From NCBI GenBank assembly GCA_015680685.1, contig MNCI01034978.1, forward strand, positions 285,884-349,883: a stretch of 64,000 bases of DNA, given 5' to 3'. This DNA is from Gnetum montanum. Its lineage: Eukaryota > Streptophyta > Gnetopsida > Gnetales > Gnetaceae. Made by a program: the position numbers and the translations under genes. Under the pieces are notes generated by a model that ran no database searches, was not told where the DNA came from, and saw nothing but the letters and a program-made list of their open reading frames with translations. Shown here one piece after another: positions 13,328 to 25,263 of this stretch (position 1 is the stretch's first letter; every line of letters starts with the position of its first letter).

Positions 13328-13789
13328 ATGACTAACATTGTTTACAGCTTACATGCTAATCCTAAGGATTTGGACACTATCTTTTGTTTTGATAGAACAC
13401 GCATTTCCTTTGGATCTAGTACAGGTTGTGTCTTTATACTTTCTACCAAACAAGTTCTTTATCAGGCTTACAAGCTTGATTTTCCTTGCACCAACAATGT
13501 AGCTAAATACGAGGCTCTAATACAAGGTCTCTTGCTAGACTCACAAAATCAAGTTAAAACTATTACTATTTATGGTAACTCTCAACTCATCATAAACCAA
13601 GTTAATGGTGACTATGATTGCAAGGATCATCACTTATTTCCTTATCTTGAAATGGCTAAGAAACTTATCTTTTCATTCTCTACTCATAACTTGAACCACA
13701 TCCCACACTCTAAAAACATGCTAGCTAATGACTTAACAAATTTCATCATCAGTGGTGATCCTTCCACTATGCAAGATCAACTTGCTTAA
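13328..13789 (+). pseudogene. Second (archaeal-type) RNase H of element F
   Basis: An unbroken 153-codon frame carries NNVAKYEALIQGLLL, then a YGNSQLIINQVNG strand-turn (family YGDSQLV; the catalytic Asp is Asn here), then CKDHHLFPYLEMAK, HIPHSKNMLANDL. These are the hallmarks of the additional aRNH domain that Tat-lineage Ty3 elements carry between RNase H and integrase. The D-to-N change at the active-site strand suggests loss of activity even though the frame is open. Its presence is the strongest reason for assigning F to the Tat lineage rather than to chromoviruses. Confidence 0.85.
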
Positions 13790-13859
13790 TTAGTTTACGT
13801 AACACATGTTATGCAATCTCCTAACATCTTGATAAGTGCTATCAACATGAATAATGATA

Positions 13860-14990
13860 ATTAAAAATATGCTAATCTTCTTCATTACCTCACTACTAGA
13901 GAAACTTCTACTCATCTCATGCCTACTCAAAAGGATGCTTTACACAAACATAGTAGGCATTTCTGGTTAGTGAATCCTAATGGCTTATGTAATGTTTCTT
14001 CTATGGATGATCTTCTATGTTTTCTTGGTAATGCAGAGTCTAAGAAAATCCTTGATTAGGTTCATGCAAGAGTGTATGGTGAATACTTAGGGTCACACTC
14101 CTTGGATGCTCGCATAATTTCATTAGGCTATTGATGGCCAATCTTAGCCAAAGATAAATATCATCTAGCTAAGATGTATGTTGCTTTCCAAAGAAATGCA
14201 TCTCTTATCTATGTTTCTTCACAAAAGCTTAACATATCTCAAATTATATGGCCCTTTCAAAAATGGGGTTTAGACATTATTGGTGCTATTATCCCTTCAT
14301 CTATTGGGTACCAATTTATTATAACTACTACAAAATACTTTACTAAGTTAGTAAAATCTATTCTTTTATGTTCCATCAAATCCCAATTAAACTATTGCTT
14401 CATCCTCAATCACATCATAACCCCCTTCAGTGCACCTATCCATGTTGTAATTGATAATTGACCTCATTTCAAAAGTAACAAAGTAGCTAATTTTGATTCC
14501 ATGTATCACATCACCTAATCCTTGTCGTCACCTTATTATCCTTAGTCTAATAGTCAAGCTAAATCCACTAATAAGATTCTCATATACTTTCCTTGCACCA
14601 TGGTTAATAAAATCCAATGGAATTAACACACATAGCTATTTCACATCCTATGCATTTATCGTACTACTTTTTGTACAAATAATGGTCATTCTCAATACTT
14701 TCTAACCCATGGTTTAAAGGAAATCTTACCAATTGAACTCCATATCCCATCTCTTAATGTTGCTTTTCATGATTGGTGTTTAGATCATGATAACCACAAC
14801 ATGCGATGCATTGAGTTGACCTTTTTAAAGAACAATGGTCGCTTACTCTTTGACAACTACATGAATATTAAGAAGATGTTCAACATCACAACTCTAAACA
14901 TGTTACAATCATAAAGATTCATGAGAATGATACAATTCTTCATCATTTTTAAACTCTAAATATATAAATTTCTCCCCCAATCGACAGGGT
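13860..14990 (+). pseudogene. Degenerate integrase of element F
   Basis: Integrase would insert the DNA copy into the genome. The HHCC region is recognisable around 14060-14200 but the cysteine pair is replaced (KMYVAFQRNA where K.CD.CQR.A is usual). The core follows: WPFQKWGLDIIGAIIPSS at about 14245-14300, YFTK, then VVIDN (catalytic region) at about 14450, and SPYYP.SNSQAKSTNK near 14530. Coherent but broken sequence continues to about 14990. It lies downstream of both RNase H domains, the usual Tat order. Stops and lost zinc ligands show it is dead. Confidence 0.85.
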
Positions 14991-16226
14991 TCTTTCTTAA
15001 TGACTCAATATCTACAAAATGGTACTTACATTTTATCTGATTTGGAAGGATGTTACTTTCTAGATTCTAATAACCAAAGCTTCCTAAAGAACTGCTAGAT
15101 GTAGCTAACTTACAACATTAAACTTGTTGACTATTTAAGACCGAACGAGTGTTCTGCTTATGGAAGTTTATCTTTTTACCAATTCTTCTTTACTACAATA
15201 GAATATATACTAAATCAAGTTAATAGGTTTTCTCTAAATCCTATTTTTCTTACATTATTTTATATCTATTCCACCTCTCTATCTCATATTCTGCTATTTC
15301 TCTAGCTATTTTCTTCATATTTTCCTATGATATCTATCCCATTCTACTCTATGTGCTTAGTAGAACCAATGAGGTTTTGAATGATTGAATATCTCATTAC
15401 TTCATTTGAGGATATGATTGAGCATATTATTCACCAGAATAGGAAGGGATTACTTTGACAATATATATGATCATACAGTGTGAAGGATTTAGCCATGTCC
15501 CACTTCAATGACATAGCATCATACACATTACTAGTGTATGGGTGATATCTTCTTTTCTTCCCCTAATTTTTTTGCTATTTGTTTTTACATGCTATTATTT
15601 TTTCCAACCTATAATATATTTCTCTCTTCTTCCTTTCATCCCCTCTCCTCATCTATTTACATTCCTCTCTATATTCATCATTAGTGAGGCTAAATAAGTG
15701 TCTCTGTCCCAATGCAATGAGGGAGTATTGAGTGTAGAGTGATGTAAGGAATGTGAAATTTGCATATGAATGAGATAAGGAAGAGGTTGGCATAAGGAAT
15801 CTTTCCATGTCCTACTTTTGTGACATAGCACTACATCATTGTTGTATTGGTAATATCCCTAACATGCTTTTCCCATACTTTTATTGATTCATCTTCTCGC
15901 TTTCCACTATCTCCCTTTCTTCCTCTATCCCTTTCTCTTTTCATGCTCTATAGTATTGAGGTCACATGCGTATCTTTTCTTTAATCTAATGAAGATGTGA
16001 TTGAGATAATTTAGTGGGCTAGGGAGCACTATTTTTGCATTTTATATGTGTACTTTCTAGGATCTAGCCACACCCCAATTTTTTGGCGTAGCATTTCACC
16101 ATAGGTGTATCAGTGATATTCTAGGATTTCTCCCCTATTTATCTTGCTTTGTTAAACCTTCTTGCAAGTTCCTATTTTATGTCTTTTCTTGCTAAATTCT
16201 CCTTTAACATTTCGGTAGTATTCATT
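14991..16226 (+). repeat. 3' untranslated region of element F with three diverged tandem repeats
   Basis: No coding signal is visible. From about 15483 three diverged copies of a roughly 300-bp unit occur. Each is anchored by a CCA..TCC.A..TT..TGACATAGCA core, then a GTGATAT or GTAATAT block and a C/T-rich run (anchors near 15483, 15795 and 16069). Tandem repeats just upstream of the 3' LTR are a known habit of Tat/Ogre-type elements. The minus-strand frame at 15649-15831 lies inside the repeats and is not a gene. Confidence 0.6.
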
Positions 16227-16238
16227 AAGAGAAGATGA
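16224..16238 (+). other. Polypurine tract of element F
   Basis: AAGAGAAGATGA sits immediately before the TGTTG start of the 3' LTR, the position where plus-strand DNA synthesis would be primed. Two T bases interrupt the purine run. Confidence 0.6.
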
Positions 16239-17551
16239 TGTTGTATCCACTTTGGATTTTTTTTTTCGCATAACTTAGAGTTCTAGTACATCTTATGGAT
16301 TCTTATCTCAAAGCCATCTTCAACAACCCAAATCTGACATTCTGTCATCTACAACATAGTTTCCTCATCTTTAGCTCTTACCAAAAATGAAATCTCATGT
16401 TGTTCGTAGCATTATTATTTTTTTGCAACTTTTAGTTTCAATGTTTAGCATAATCTTCTCTTTTGGTTAAATCATCTGTTTGACATATAGTGTCAATCTT
16501 GCTTTTGATGTCCTATGTCAATTTTCATAATAAATTATCTAAACATTTATTCTCCTATCTAGAACCTTTTAGAAGATTTTGTGGATCCCAATGCATTATT
16601 CCTTCACAATGTACAAGGGATTTTCAACCTATAAATAGGAGGATAACCCTAAGTAGAAAGGGATTGGTATCATTAACATCTAGTTGGATTTTGAAATGGT
16701 TGGCTTCTAGCCCTTTTGACTATATTTGCCACTCAACACAATTATCTTTAATTGCAACTTAGGAAATTTTAGAAATCCCCCTTCCAAAGACTTTGCCTTT
16801 TGCAAAATAATTGTTCTCCTACTAGAGATATTAGCCTTTCTATTTTCTCTCTTCCTTTTTCCCACTAATGCATTTGTATCTCCTTTGTGTTGTCCTCTTG
16901 ACACACAGTGAGTTACTCAAAATTAGGTTAATACACTGATTTGATCCATCCCTTTTTCTCAATTAGTTTTGAATCTACAAATATTCTTATCATATCTACA
17001 TCAGGTACATGCATCGAAGAAAGAACAAGATAATACAACTCCTCATCAAACACTTATGATTTATGGTACACTCCTAGAATACTCACAATAGGTGCCAATT
17101 TCTCTCTCTTGTAATCTAGATTTTCCTATTTAGCTTTTCTATTTTTGGTATTATCCAAGTTTGTTTTAGATATGTTTTTAGTGTTTGCTTCTAGTTCTAG
17201 CCTTTTGGATCTATTTCATTTTCTTCTTTATTTCTAAACACCTTTCTTGCTAGCCAAATGCCACATTTCCTATTATACATATGTTTTATTTCATATTATA
17301 CATATGTTCTCTATTTATTTCCTATTAGCTATTCCACATGAGTTATTTTCTACTTTTATCTTCTAGCATTGGCAAAAACACTTTTCTTCGATTGTTGGAT
17401 TTTTTCAATGACTTGCAAATTCCCTCTCAATTTGAGGGAGATTAATTAAGAGATTGGTTTTCTTGGACCATTTGGTGGCCACAAGATTACTTGGCTTAGT
17501 TTTGTGGTAGGTTGTGTTGGATCTCGTGTTACAAAAATCTTTACCACAACA
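16239..17551 (+). repeat. 3' LTR of element F
   Basis: It runs from TGTTGTATCC to TTTACCACAACA, so TGTTG and CAACA form matching inverted ends. It repeats the left LTR (1-1355) with heavy divergence, indicating an old insertion. Frames at 16490-16762 and 16726-16911 have no coding support; they are LTR sequence. Confidence 0.85.
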
Positions 17552-18352
17552 CCCTTCTCTATTATATTAATCTATTTCACTTTTTTATTAAAAAATTGAT
17601 GAGTAGACATAACTTCTTTTTATCCCAGATCTCCCATGGTCATTTATTTTCTAAGCCTCTATGGAAGTCCTACCTATCATAGCCAAGCTTACCTCATCAA
17701 ATGCTTATATATTCTTGGGCAAATCATGTTGTAAGTGTAGCAAATTCAAAGATTAAATATAAATTTTTAATAATTCATCATTATTTAACAACATTTAGCA
17801 GTTCATGAATTCTATCTATTATTATTTCTCACTTACTTCAATCATCAATCTATTCAAGATTCATTATTCATTGATCATTTTTATCACATATCATCTCTGA
17901 AATTGCAAATTCATGTTTGGATTCAATCATCAAAAGTTTTGGATGTCATCAACATTAATTGCCCTCAAGGAAGTTAAAAAATCATATTCAAGGTCACTTT
18001 TGTGTAATACATTTTAACTATCAAATAAAATCAAATCAAGTTCAAATTTTTCAAGGAGGTAGATTGTTTAAAAATCTTTGTATAAAGTATTTACTAACTT
18101 CATAACTCTCTTAGATTGATGAGATATTCACATTGCAAATCAAAAATTTATATTTTGAAAGATAAAATTTTTTATCCAAAACCACTTTTACAAACCAAAT
18201 TTGAATAATTAGATAAATTCCACTTGATCTAAAATTTTACAAGCTAATAGATTATAGAATGAGATTTCCAAAAATCCCAACATTAGCCCAAAAATTATTC
18301 AAATCATGAAGATATCATAGTTACAAAGTAGGAAAAGTTTTAATTTATCATG
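17552..18352. other. Old A+T-rich spacer, nothing recognised
   Basis: Unique-looking, A+T-rich sequence outside the LTR of F. With 44692-45679 and 54116-54772 it forms the background into which elements A and E inserted. No gene, RNA or repeat is visible. Confidence 0.5.
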
Positions 18353-18357
18353 GTTAT

Positions 18358-18757
18358 TGATGAATCGTGGTTTGCCAGGCCTTGATATCAGATCCCCGAT
18401 ATCGAGGTACGTGATATTGTAGCCTGGATAACGATATCAAATACATGGTATCGTGATTCCTATGTGGGCCTCTAAATATAGTATCCAGGCACATAGGAAG
18501 GGAGTAAGTTGGTAAGTCTTAAGGTAGAGTCGTTTTGTCAGTTTTCATTTAGTTTTTAGTTCTTTCCCATGTGCATGCCTGCAGTGTGATGATTGTAATT
18601 GTACAGAACCTTTGTTCAGGTCTGATGTACTTGGACATGCACACAGTCGGTAATAAAGATCGAGATTACACCATCATTGCAACATTCACTTAGCCTTTAA
18701 TTATTTAATTGTTAATTATTATTTATTGTTTTCTTAGTTAATATTTCTTTTATCCTC
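18358..18757 (+). repeat. Element A 5' LTR, first part (U3 and R)
   Basis: This matches the start of the 3' LTR at 43823: TGATGAATC, several GATATC palindromes, the block GTGGGCCTCTAAATATAG (TATA region) and the stretch GTGATGATTGTAATTGTAC. It breaks off at 18757 where B begins. Pentamer TCCTC (18753-18757) pairs with TCATC at 36228-36232, B's target duplication with one change. The LTR resumes at 36228. Confidence 0.88.
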
Positions 18758-19604
18758 TAATGAGTGGTGAGGTACCCCTACACAACCATACAAATATGAG
18801 TGTTCACGCACGATCTGGTCAAACTCTGCAGACGGGCTAGTTATGGTATCTAGATAGTTACATGTTGATCGTAGTTTGCTGTCTTCCCACCTAGACTAGT
18901 ATTTACTTTGTCACGTATGGTTTAGTCTAGAGTGAGGTGTATGATGTGTTTCCTATTGCTAGGCTTCTCCTAAGGGCAATCAAGAATAACTTGTTTAAGC
19001 TAATAAGGAATGGAAGAAGAGAATCTAAGTTAGCCTAAGTGCGATGTGCATCCATCCCTTAATCATCCGTACACATCTTGGACTTCGTGTACTACTTCTG
19101 GGATTACCAAGCACATGTTACTTAAGCACTCCTAGATATGCTACTGGGATACCAAGTAGTCCCACTTAAATGCTCGTGATTAAATCGTACTCATTCCGTG
19201 TTTAAGAATAGCATGAATTGTAAATGACAAGTAAATATTAACTAAAGAAAATGGTAAATAACAATTAAAAATTAAAGTAATTAAGAGCTAAGTGGATGCT
19301 GCAATGATGAAGTAATCTCAATCTTTATTGCCAGTCATGTGCATGTCCAAGTACATCGTACAATTACAATCATCACACTACGGGCATGCACTAGGGAAAG
19401 AGTTGAGATGAACTAAAAATGAACAAAAGGACTCTATACTTATACCTACTGACCCTATGACTCCTTTCTATGTGCCTGAATGTGTATTTATAGGCTCACA
19501 AAAGAATCACGATATCGTGTATTCGATATCATTATTTAGGTCGCGATATCGCATACTCGATATCGTGGGTCCAATATCGGAGCCTGACAAATCATGGTTC
19601 ATCA
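18758..19604 (-). repeat. Element B 3' LTR
   Basis: In plus-strand reading it starts TAATGAGTGGTGAGG (TGATGAG with one transition) and ends GGTTCATCA. It carries several GATATC palindromes near 19510-19580 and a TATA box (TATTTATAGG near 19490, read on the minus strand). TACCCCCACGACTGAATG follows at 19605; its reverse is the family's polypurine tract. It is shorter than the 5' copy (35342-36227), with a small deletion in the U5 region. Confidence 0.88.
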
Positions 19605-19793
19605 TACCCCCACGACTGAATGAAAACTCATCCTTGAGTTAAACAAAATGAGAACAAGCCCCAATTGATTACATAGTGGATAGGTATGGGATTATTAACT
19701 AACTAAGAATTTATCCATGCCGTAGTGGAGAATTAAACACAACAAAATTGGAACATGGACACAAAATTGCAAAATTACAAAATTTATTGGCAC

Positions 19794-22700
19794 TCATGTG
19801 GTTCCTAGTGGTAGTGGTTCCTCCATGAGTCTCTTCCCCTTGTCTTGTGCTCCAAGTTTTGGAATTTGATGGCTCTGAAGGAGTGCCTGGAGCTTTTCCT
19901 CTTTGGTTCAGGGGTCCTATGCCATCCATGTTGATGCTCCAATGTTTGATGGAGTCAGCACTTCCCATGGACATGGCAGTTGTGGAAACATCTGGTTGGC
20001 CTTAACATACCAAGCCACAAACAACCGTCGTACCTCTTCATAGGCTCTGTCTTAATCCTTGTATTCCTGAGAATCCGTAAGTCATCAAGCCAAGTCTGCT
20101 ATGACATCTTTTTGTCCCTGGTAGCTAGCCTTGACCACCTCTAACTCAAAATTTGCCACTTCTAATTTCTGCAATGTCTTCTTGTGCTCAGTAAATTTTG
20201 TTTCATACTTTGCGTAGGTGGTTGCTACCTACTTCTCTGGATCTGTCCTCAAGCATCTTGCTGTTAACATAGCTAAATTGGCATACCAGAGGTTTGCCAA
20301 TTCCATGTACTCCATAAGATCTTGTATCTATAGGTCCTAACTTTTGAGCTTTGCTTGGTGGACAAATGCATAGGTATCCAATATGGCCCTCCAATCAGCG
20401 TGTTGAGCATTGAAGGTGTTAATGTGGGCTTTGGCCATATGGATCTCTTTTTCAATAATTTTCTTATACATCCCCACCTAGTCCTTGAAGTGTTCCTTCA
20501 ATTTCTCATGTCTCTTGGCCTCATTTTGCCATGCACTTACTTCAATTGTTGTCTTTTAATAGATTGCGCACACCTCTTCCATTGAAACGGTTCGATTTTC
20601 TCTGGCCAAGCGATTCATGTTCTAGTTGACCCTAACTAATTATTCTCATAACTGCTGAAAATTTTCTTCAAGAACATTCTTTTTTTTTCTATAGTGGTCA
20701 ATCAGAGATTGTCTGTGGCAAGCTATTTATTCTCCTCTTACAAGGCCTTCAGTGCTTTGGCATGTGCATACGTCTAAGCTTGTGCCTTGGAAGGATCCCA
20801 ATCAGTCTTCTCTTTCTCCTCTGCTATGCTTTTATTTTCTACCAATAATTTATTAAGTTACTCCATCCTGAAGGACTCTAACTGGTCTATGGGAATGAAT
20901 TGAGATGGGTCGTATTTTGTAGCTTGCAGGGTGACTGATGAGTGGCGAGCTACCCCTACACTCAACCATACAAATATGAGTGTAGCACGCATGATCCAGT
21001 TGAACTCTGCAGACTAAGTGCCTACACGCCTCATGGAACACTTAGGGTTAATCATTTGTTGTCTTCCCAGACTTACTTGTAGTTTTCACGGTGTATGGTT
21101 AAGTAAATCTGAGGTATATGATTTTTGTCTTTTTATGTTTTATCTCCTATGCTAACAAGGTGAAAGGTAGAGAGACGAATTTACTAACTTTAACTAATTA
21201 ACTAAGTCTAAATTAACCTAGCATTAGCATCCATTCCCACTTACCGTACAGACCCTGAACCGATGCAACCTTGGCTACCAAACGCTAATCGTTGCTGGGA
21301 TCACCAAGCGTAACGCACGTGCTCAAAGTGGTCGTACTGAGGCACTTAACTAGGAGAGAAGGGTTGAGAGAGATAATAAAGAAATTAAATAATAGATAAT
21401 AAATAATAGTAAATAAAATCCTAATTAGCCTATTCCATGCATTGCAAGGTTTATCCAAGAAGATTGTCTTTATTACCATACACAAACTTGTGTTAAGGTA
21501 CAATGTTTGCAAGAATAAAGATCCATTCACTTTGGGACTTCTACTGTGGGCACATGGAAAATATTCTATCTTTGGAGTGATAAATCTTCCAGAGTTTCAC
21601 TATGGTCTAAGCCTAGGATAGGAAAGAAGGGAGAGCCACCTCTTATTTATAGATATGATGGCGCATCGCAATATCGCGTACACGATATTGTAAGGGAGAA
21701 CGTGATATCGCGACGGCCATGATATCACGTACATGATATTGCATTCCATCAGTGACAAGCCTCTATTGGAGTCTTTCCAACTTTGCCTCTACATGCTCGG
21801 CCCTAATCTCTACCATGACTAGCTTTCCTTTTGTGGAGATGAGGTCTGATTGAGTTTTTGTGACATCTTGAGGGATGTCAAACAGGGACGTCATCACTTG
21901 TCCTATTTGCAGCAATCGATCAAGAACATCCTCATACTCTACAAGAGTCATTGAGGGATTGGCCAGAGTTTGAGCATTGTGTGCTCTTGTGAAATCTATC
22001 GGTGGCACAATAGGAACATTAAATGACTCTTTTATGTGGTCTGTGACCACTTCTGCGGCTCTCGCTACATCTTTATGTTGCATGACAACGACTGTGGCAC
22101 CTTCACCTATTTCCAATTGCACCTGAAAGGATGCAACATTTCCCAAGATCTGTTGTGACCAGTGTGACTCCCCTCCTCCTGTTTGGATTGACACTTCACC
22201 CCGTGCATGATTAATGAAGACTGTGAGTCATATGGTATCATCTATGACCCAAAAGAGGTTGGTCTCATCATGGGTTACCCAGCTAACCATCTCAGCGATG
22301 GCCTTGAGATGGCTCATTGATGGTCGATAATCCTTCAGTAGTGGCAGCATTTGATCTTGCTGGCCTGTGCTGGGCCTTTCTTCTTATTGTTAACTAGGCC
22401 TTGTCCTTGGGAGTTGACTAGGCCCTATAGTTTGAGTTGTAGTAGGCCCCATCGTCTGTTCTTGTTCCGGCTCCAATGTCTCACCAGCACTTTTCCTTGG
22501 GGCTAGTGGCTTCAGCAATTCAGCAAATGAAGCATTTTGGGCCCTTCTGGGGACATCATTGGTGTACCCTAGAATTCCAGCATGCTAGCACAGCTTCCTG
22601 ATGAGACAAGAAAAAGGCAATGCAAACTTCCCTATCTTGTGTTCCTCAAACCACCTCAAAATCTCTATTAGATATAAATGGCATAGGTTGGCATTAACTT

Positions 22701-23414
22701 TGCCCATCAATATCGCACTTCCTCCAGTTGCATATGTGGAGATTCTATTCAGCCCTTTTGTGGGGTAGATGTGATATGTGCTGATCTTCAAAAGATCCTC
22801 TCTTCTAGTGTCAGCTCTCTGTACGTTTTTTCCTCCTTGTCGTACGTCCTTTTCAACCAAATCTTTCGAACATTAGCATCAAAGAAAGTGGGTAGGTGAG
22901 CAACTTTTGGCCCTGTATTCGAAAGATTCAATACTTCTGAAATGGCTTTGGTAGAGAAGTCTACAGAAACACCACCAATATCAACTGTGATACCTTCTTC
23001 TTTATTGTGCCAAAATTAGTACATCTCTCCTAGGTACTAGGCACCACTTTCAGAGAGGATAGGCCATAATGGGGACCCTTTGCGTTGGTCCCTAACTGCT
23101 TCAAGAGAAAACTCTGTGAAAGGTCCAATAGGTCCAAAGTTAAGTTCCACTATCACTACTACTAACGTGGACCTTTCATAAATTGCTTGAACACACTACG
23201 AGGACAACATGGGGTGTTGTCCCTGTTTAGGTGCTTCACCGGCTGCTCCTTCAACATATCCCAACTATACAGTAACATGAGACTCTTGATGGATGCTGAA
23301 TGATTGTGCCTTCTATTTTGCATGTTCCTCAAGAGACACCTAGCCTCTACCTCTCCTTGGTCATTTGGATGCTCCTTGAGAGGGTCCTCCTTATTTTCCT
23401 CTTTTAGGGGCCAT
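19794..23414 (-). pseudogene. Element B ORF2: Transposase_32-like domain plus coiled coils, interrupted by solo LTR D
   Basis: ORF2 stands where pol would be expected. It starts at ATGGCCCCTAAAAGAG (23414), just after TGTGATTGCAG, an acceptor-like sequence also present in A and E. The frame at 22860-22585 carries KISTYHIYPTKGLNRISTY, ILMGKVNANL and FALPFSCLIRKLC, matching the plant transposon-protein family I know as Transposase_32/PF20167 (LLPT.H...V, ALLLYAI, FPSLIT.LCRRAGV). The 143-codon frame 22194-21763 holds the conserved block DVLDRLLQIGQVMTSLFDIP. Coiled-coil sequence follows. Solo LTR D splits the gene at 20936-21751. Ends near 19794. Stops are frequent; not functional. Confidence 0.72.
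20936..21751 (-). repeat. Solo LTR D, GTGAC target duplication, inside ORF2 of B
   Basis: An 816-bp LTR in minus orientation, from TGATGAGTGG to TTCCATCA, flanked by perfect GTGAC copies (20931-20935, 21752-21756). Its U5 and R sequence (TAACGCACGTGCTC, ATTGCAAGGTTTATC) is closer to the LTRs of element C than to those of A, B or E. On the minus strand a dense run of GATATC/AATATC palindromes lies upstream of CTATAAATAAGAGG. No internal sequence remains. Confidence 0.92.
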
Positions 23415-23496
23415 CTGCAATCACACGAGGTTGACTATTAGTAAGGTTATTTTCAAAATTTGACGTATACCTTTACTTGTTGCCTTTAATGAATTC

Positions 23497-24290
23497 NNNN
23501 NNNNNNNNNNNNNNNNNNNNNNNNNNNNNNNNNNNNNNNNNNNNNNNNNNNNNNNNNNNNNNNNNNNNNNNNNNNNNNNNNNNNNNNNNNNNNNNNNNNN
23601 NNNNNNNNNNNNNNNNNNNNNNNNNNNNNNNNNNNNNNNNNNNNNNNNNNNNNNNNNNNNNNNNNNNNNNNNNNNNNNNNNNNNNNNNNNNNNNNNNNNN
23701 NNNNNNNNNNNNNNNNNNNNNNNNNNNNNNNNNNNNNNNNNNNNNNNNNNNNNNNNNNNNNNNNNNNNNNNNNNNNNNNNNNNNNNNNNNNNNNNNNNNN
23801 NNNNNNNNNNNNNNNNNNNNNNNNNNNNNNNNNNNNNNNNNNNNNNNNNNNNNNNNNNNNNNNNNNNNNNNNNNNNNNNNNNNNNNNNNNNNNNNNNNNN
23901 NNNNNNNNNNNNNNNNNNNNNNNNNNNNNNNNNNNNNNNNNNNNNNNNNNNNNNNNNNNNNNNNNNNNNNNNNNNNNNNNNNNNNNNNNNNNNNNNNNNN
24001 NNNNNNNNNNNNNNNNNNNNNNNNNNNNNNNNNNNNNNNNNNNNNNNNNNNNNNNNNNNNNNNNNNNNNNNNNNNNNNNNNNNNNNNNNNNNNNNNNNNN
24101 NNNNNNNNNNNNNNNNNNNNNNNNNNNNNNNNNNNNNNNNNNNNNNNNNNNNNNNNNNNNNNNNNNNNNNNNNNNNNNNNNNNNNNNNNNNNNNNNNNNN
24201 NNNNNNNNNNNNNNNNNNNNNNNNNNNNNNNNNNNNNNNNNNNNNNNNNNNNNNNNNNNNNNNNNNNNNNNNNNNNNNNNNNNNNNNNNN
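23497..24290. other. Assembly gap (794 N) inside element B
   Basis: Unknown bases between ORF2 and the internal promoter-like block of B. By comparison with A (40600-41090) the missing sequence should be the TATA side of that block and the ORF2 leader. Open frames spanning the Ns are meaningless. Confidence 0.95.
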
Positions 24291-24340
24291 ATATCACGTC
24301 GGACCCAATATCGGGTACCCGATATCGCGACCCATTGAAA
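24291..24340 (-). promoter_or_regulatory. Internal GATATC palindrome block of element B, cut by the gap
   Basis: Minus-strand reading gives GCGATATCGGGTACCC, then GATATTGGGTCCGACGTGATAT running into the gap. It aligns with A at 40528-40566 (GCGATATCAAGTACCC, TATTGGGTCCGATGTGATAT). The TATA part lies in the Ns. Confidence 0.5.
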
Positions 24341-25263
24341 ATAGGGTACTTAGTAAAATTAATGAATTTCTAAATTTCCAAGGCCACAAATGAAGGATTT
24401 GAGGTAGATGTGAAAGTTCTAGGGTAATATTGAATAGATAGAAGGCACCAAAATTATAATGGGGTAGAATCCGATAATAAAATTTATGAATAGGATGAGG
24501 AAAAAGGACATGTTTTGGTGCATAGGAATGTTTGAATGAAAAGGATGATAGAGGAAAGGATTATTGTAGAAATGCAATGATTGGAGGGTATAGAATGATG
24601 TGGTGATGTGCAAAAAGTGCAATTACAAAGGTTACGTAAGTGGGTCCTCCCCAAAGTAGGTTCCTACCTATGATGCCCTTACATAACCATACCTGAAAAT
24701 GTTCGTAGGCACTAAAAGGATGAAATGTAATCCACACCAATTCCACAAAACACACACATGTAGATACCATCGTGATGAGATATGAATTCAATGGTACACA
24801 AGACACGAGTCACAAATTCATGAACAACGAGATGAGGTGAATTGTAGAAGGGATTGTAGAGATTGGGACATGAGGTAACTGACCCAAGGCACAATGAATC
24901 TTGAGTGTAGGGCATGATTAATGTGTCATTAACCCGTCACTCCAAAATCAAGACCAAGTCCATTCCTCTGATCAATGACATCACATTGTTTCATCCAGTG
25001 ATGGACAATCATAAGAGTATCATGAGAGTAAGGCGTATGATCACTTGGCATTTTGCTCAATGGAGGAGTGATTGGAATTCCTTTGCGGTACATTTATCTT
25101 GATCTTTTCTTCTCTTTCATCTGTTTTCTTTTTGTGTGGCCACTTTGGCACACTTTTCTTTCTTCACTTTCTTGTTTTTGAATGCTTAATCCAGAGAACC
25201 CTCCTACCTTCAGGCATGGATGCATGTCTTTCTAGTGGGACCTCCTAAAATAGCATTGGGTTT
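24341..25263 (-). other. Spacer between ORF1 and ORF2 of element B, distal part
   Basis: This non-coding spacer is shared with A (about 39640-40500, plus) and E (about 49950-50830, minus). Shared landmarks are a GTGGGTCCTCCCCAAAGTAGG segment, CCACAAAACACACACATGT, and CCTTCAGGCATGGATGCATG. The spacer continues beyond element C at 32362. GGTTT at 25259-25263 is the left copy of C's target duplication. Short open frames here are not conserved as proteins. Confidence 0.7.

Noticed and set aside
15649-15831. 60-codon minus-strand frame
   Set aside because: Lies within the tandem repeats of F's 3' region; the other repeat copies do not keep the frame.
18380-18460. Repeated GATATC units considered as a CRISPR-like or satellite array
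   Set aside because: The units are short palindromes at irregular spacing within LTR promoters of a eukaryotic genome.
23473-24373. Very long open frames on both strands
   Set aside because: They consist of N bases of the assembly gap.
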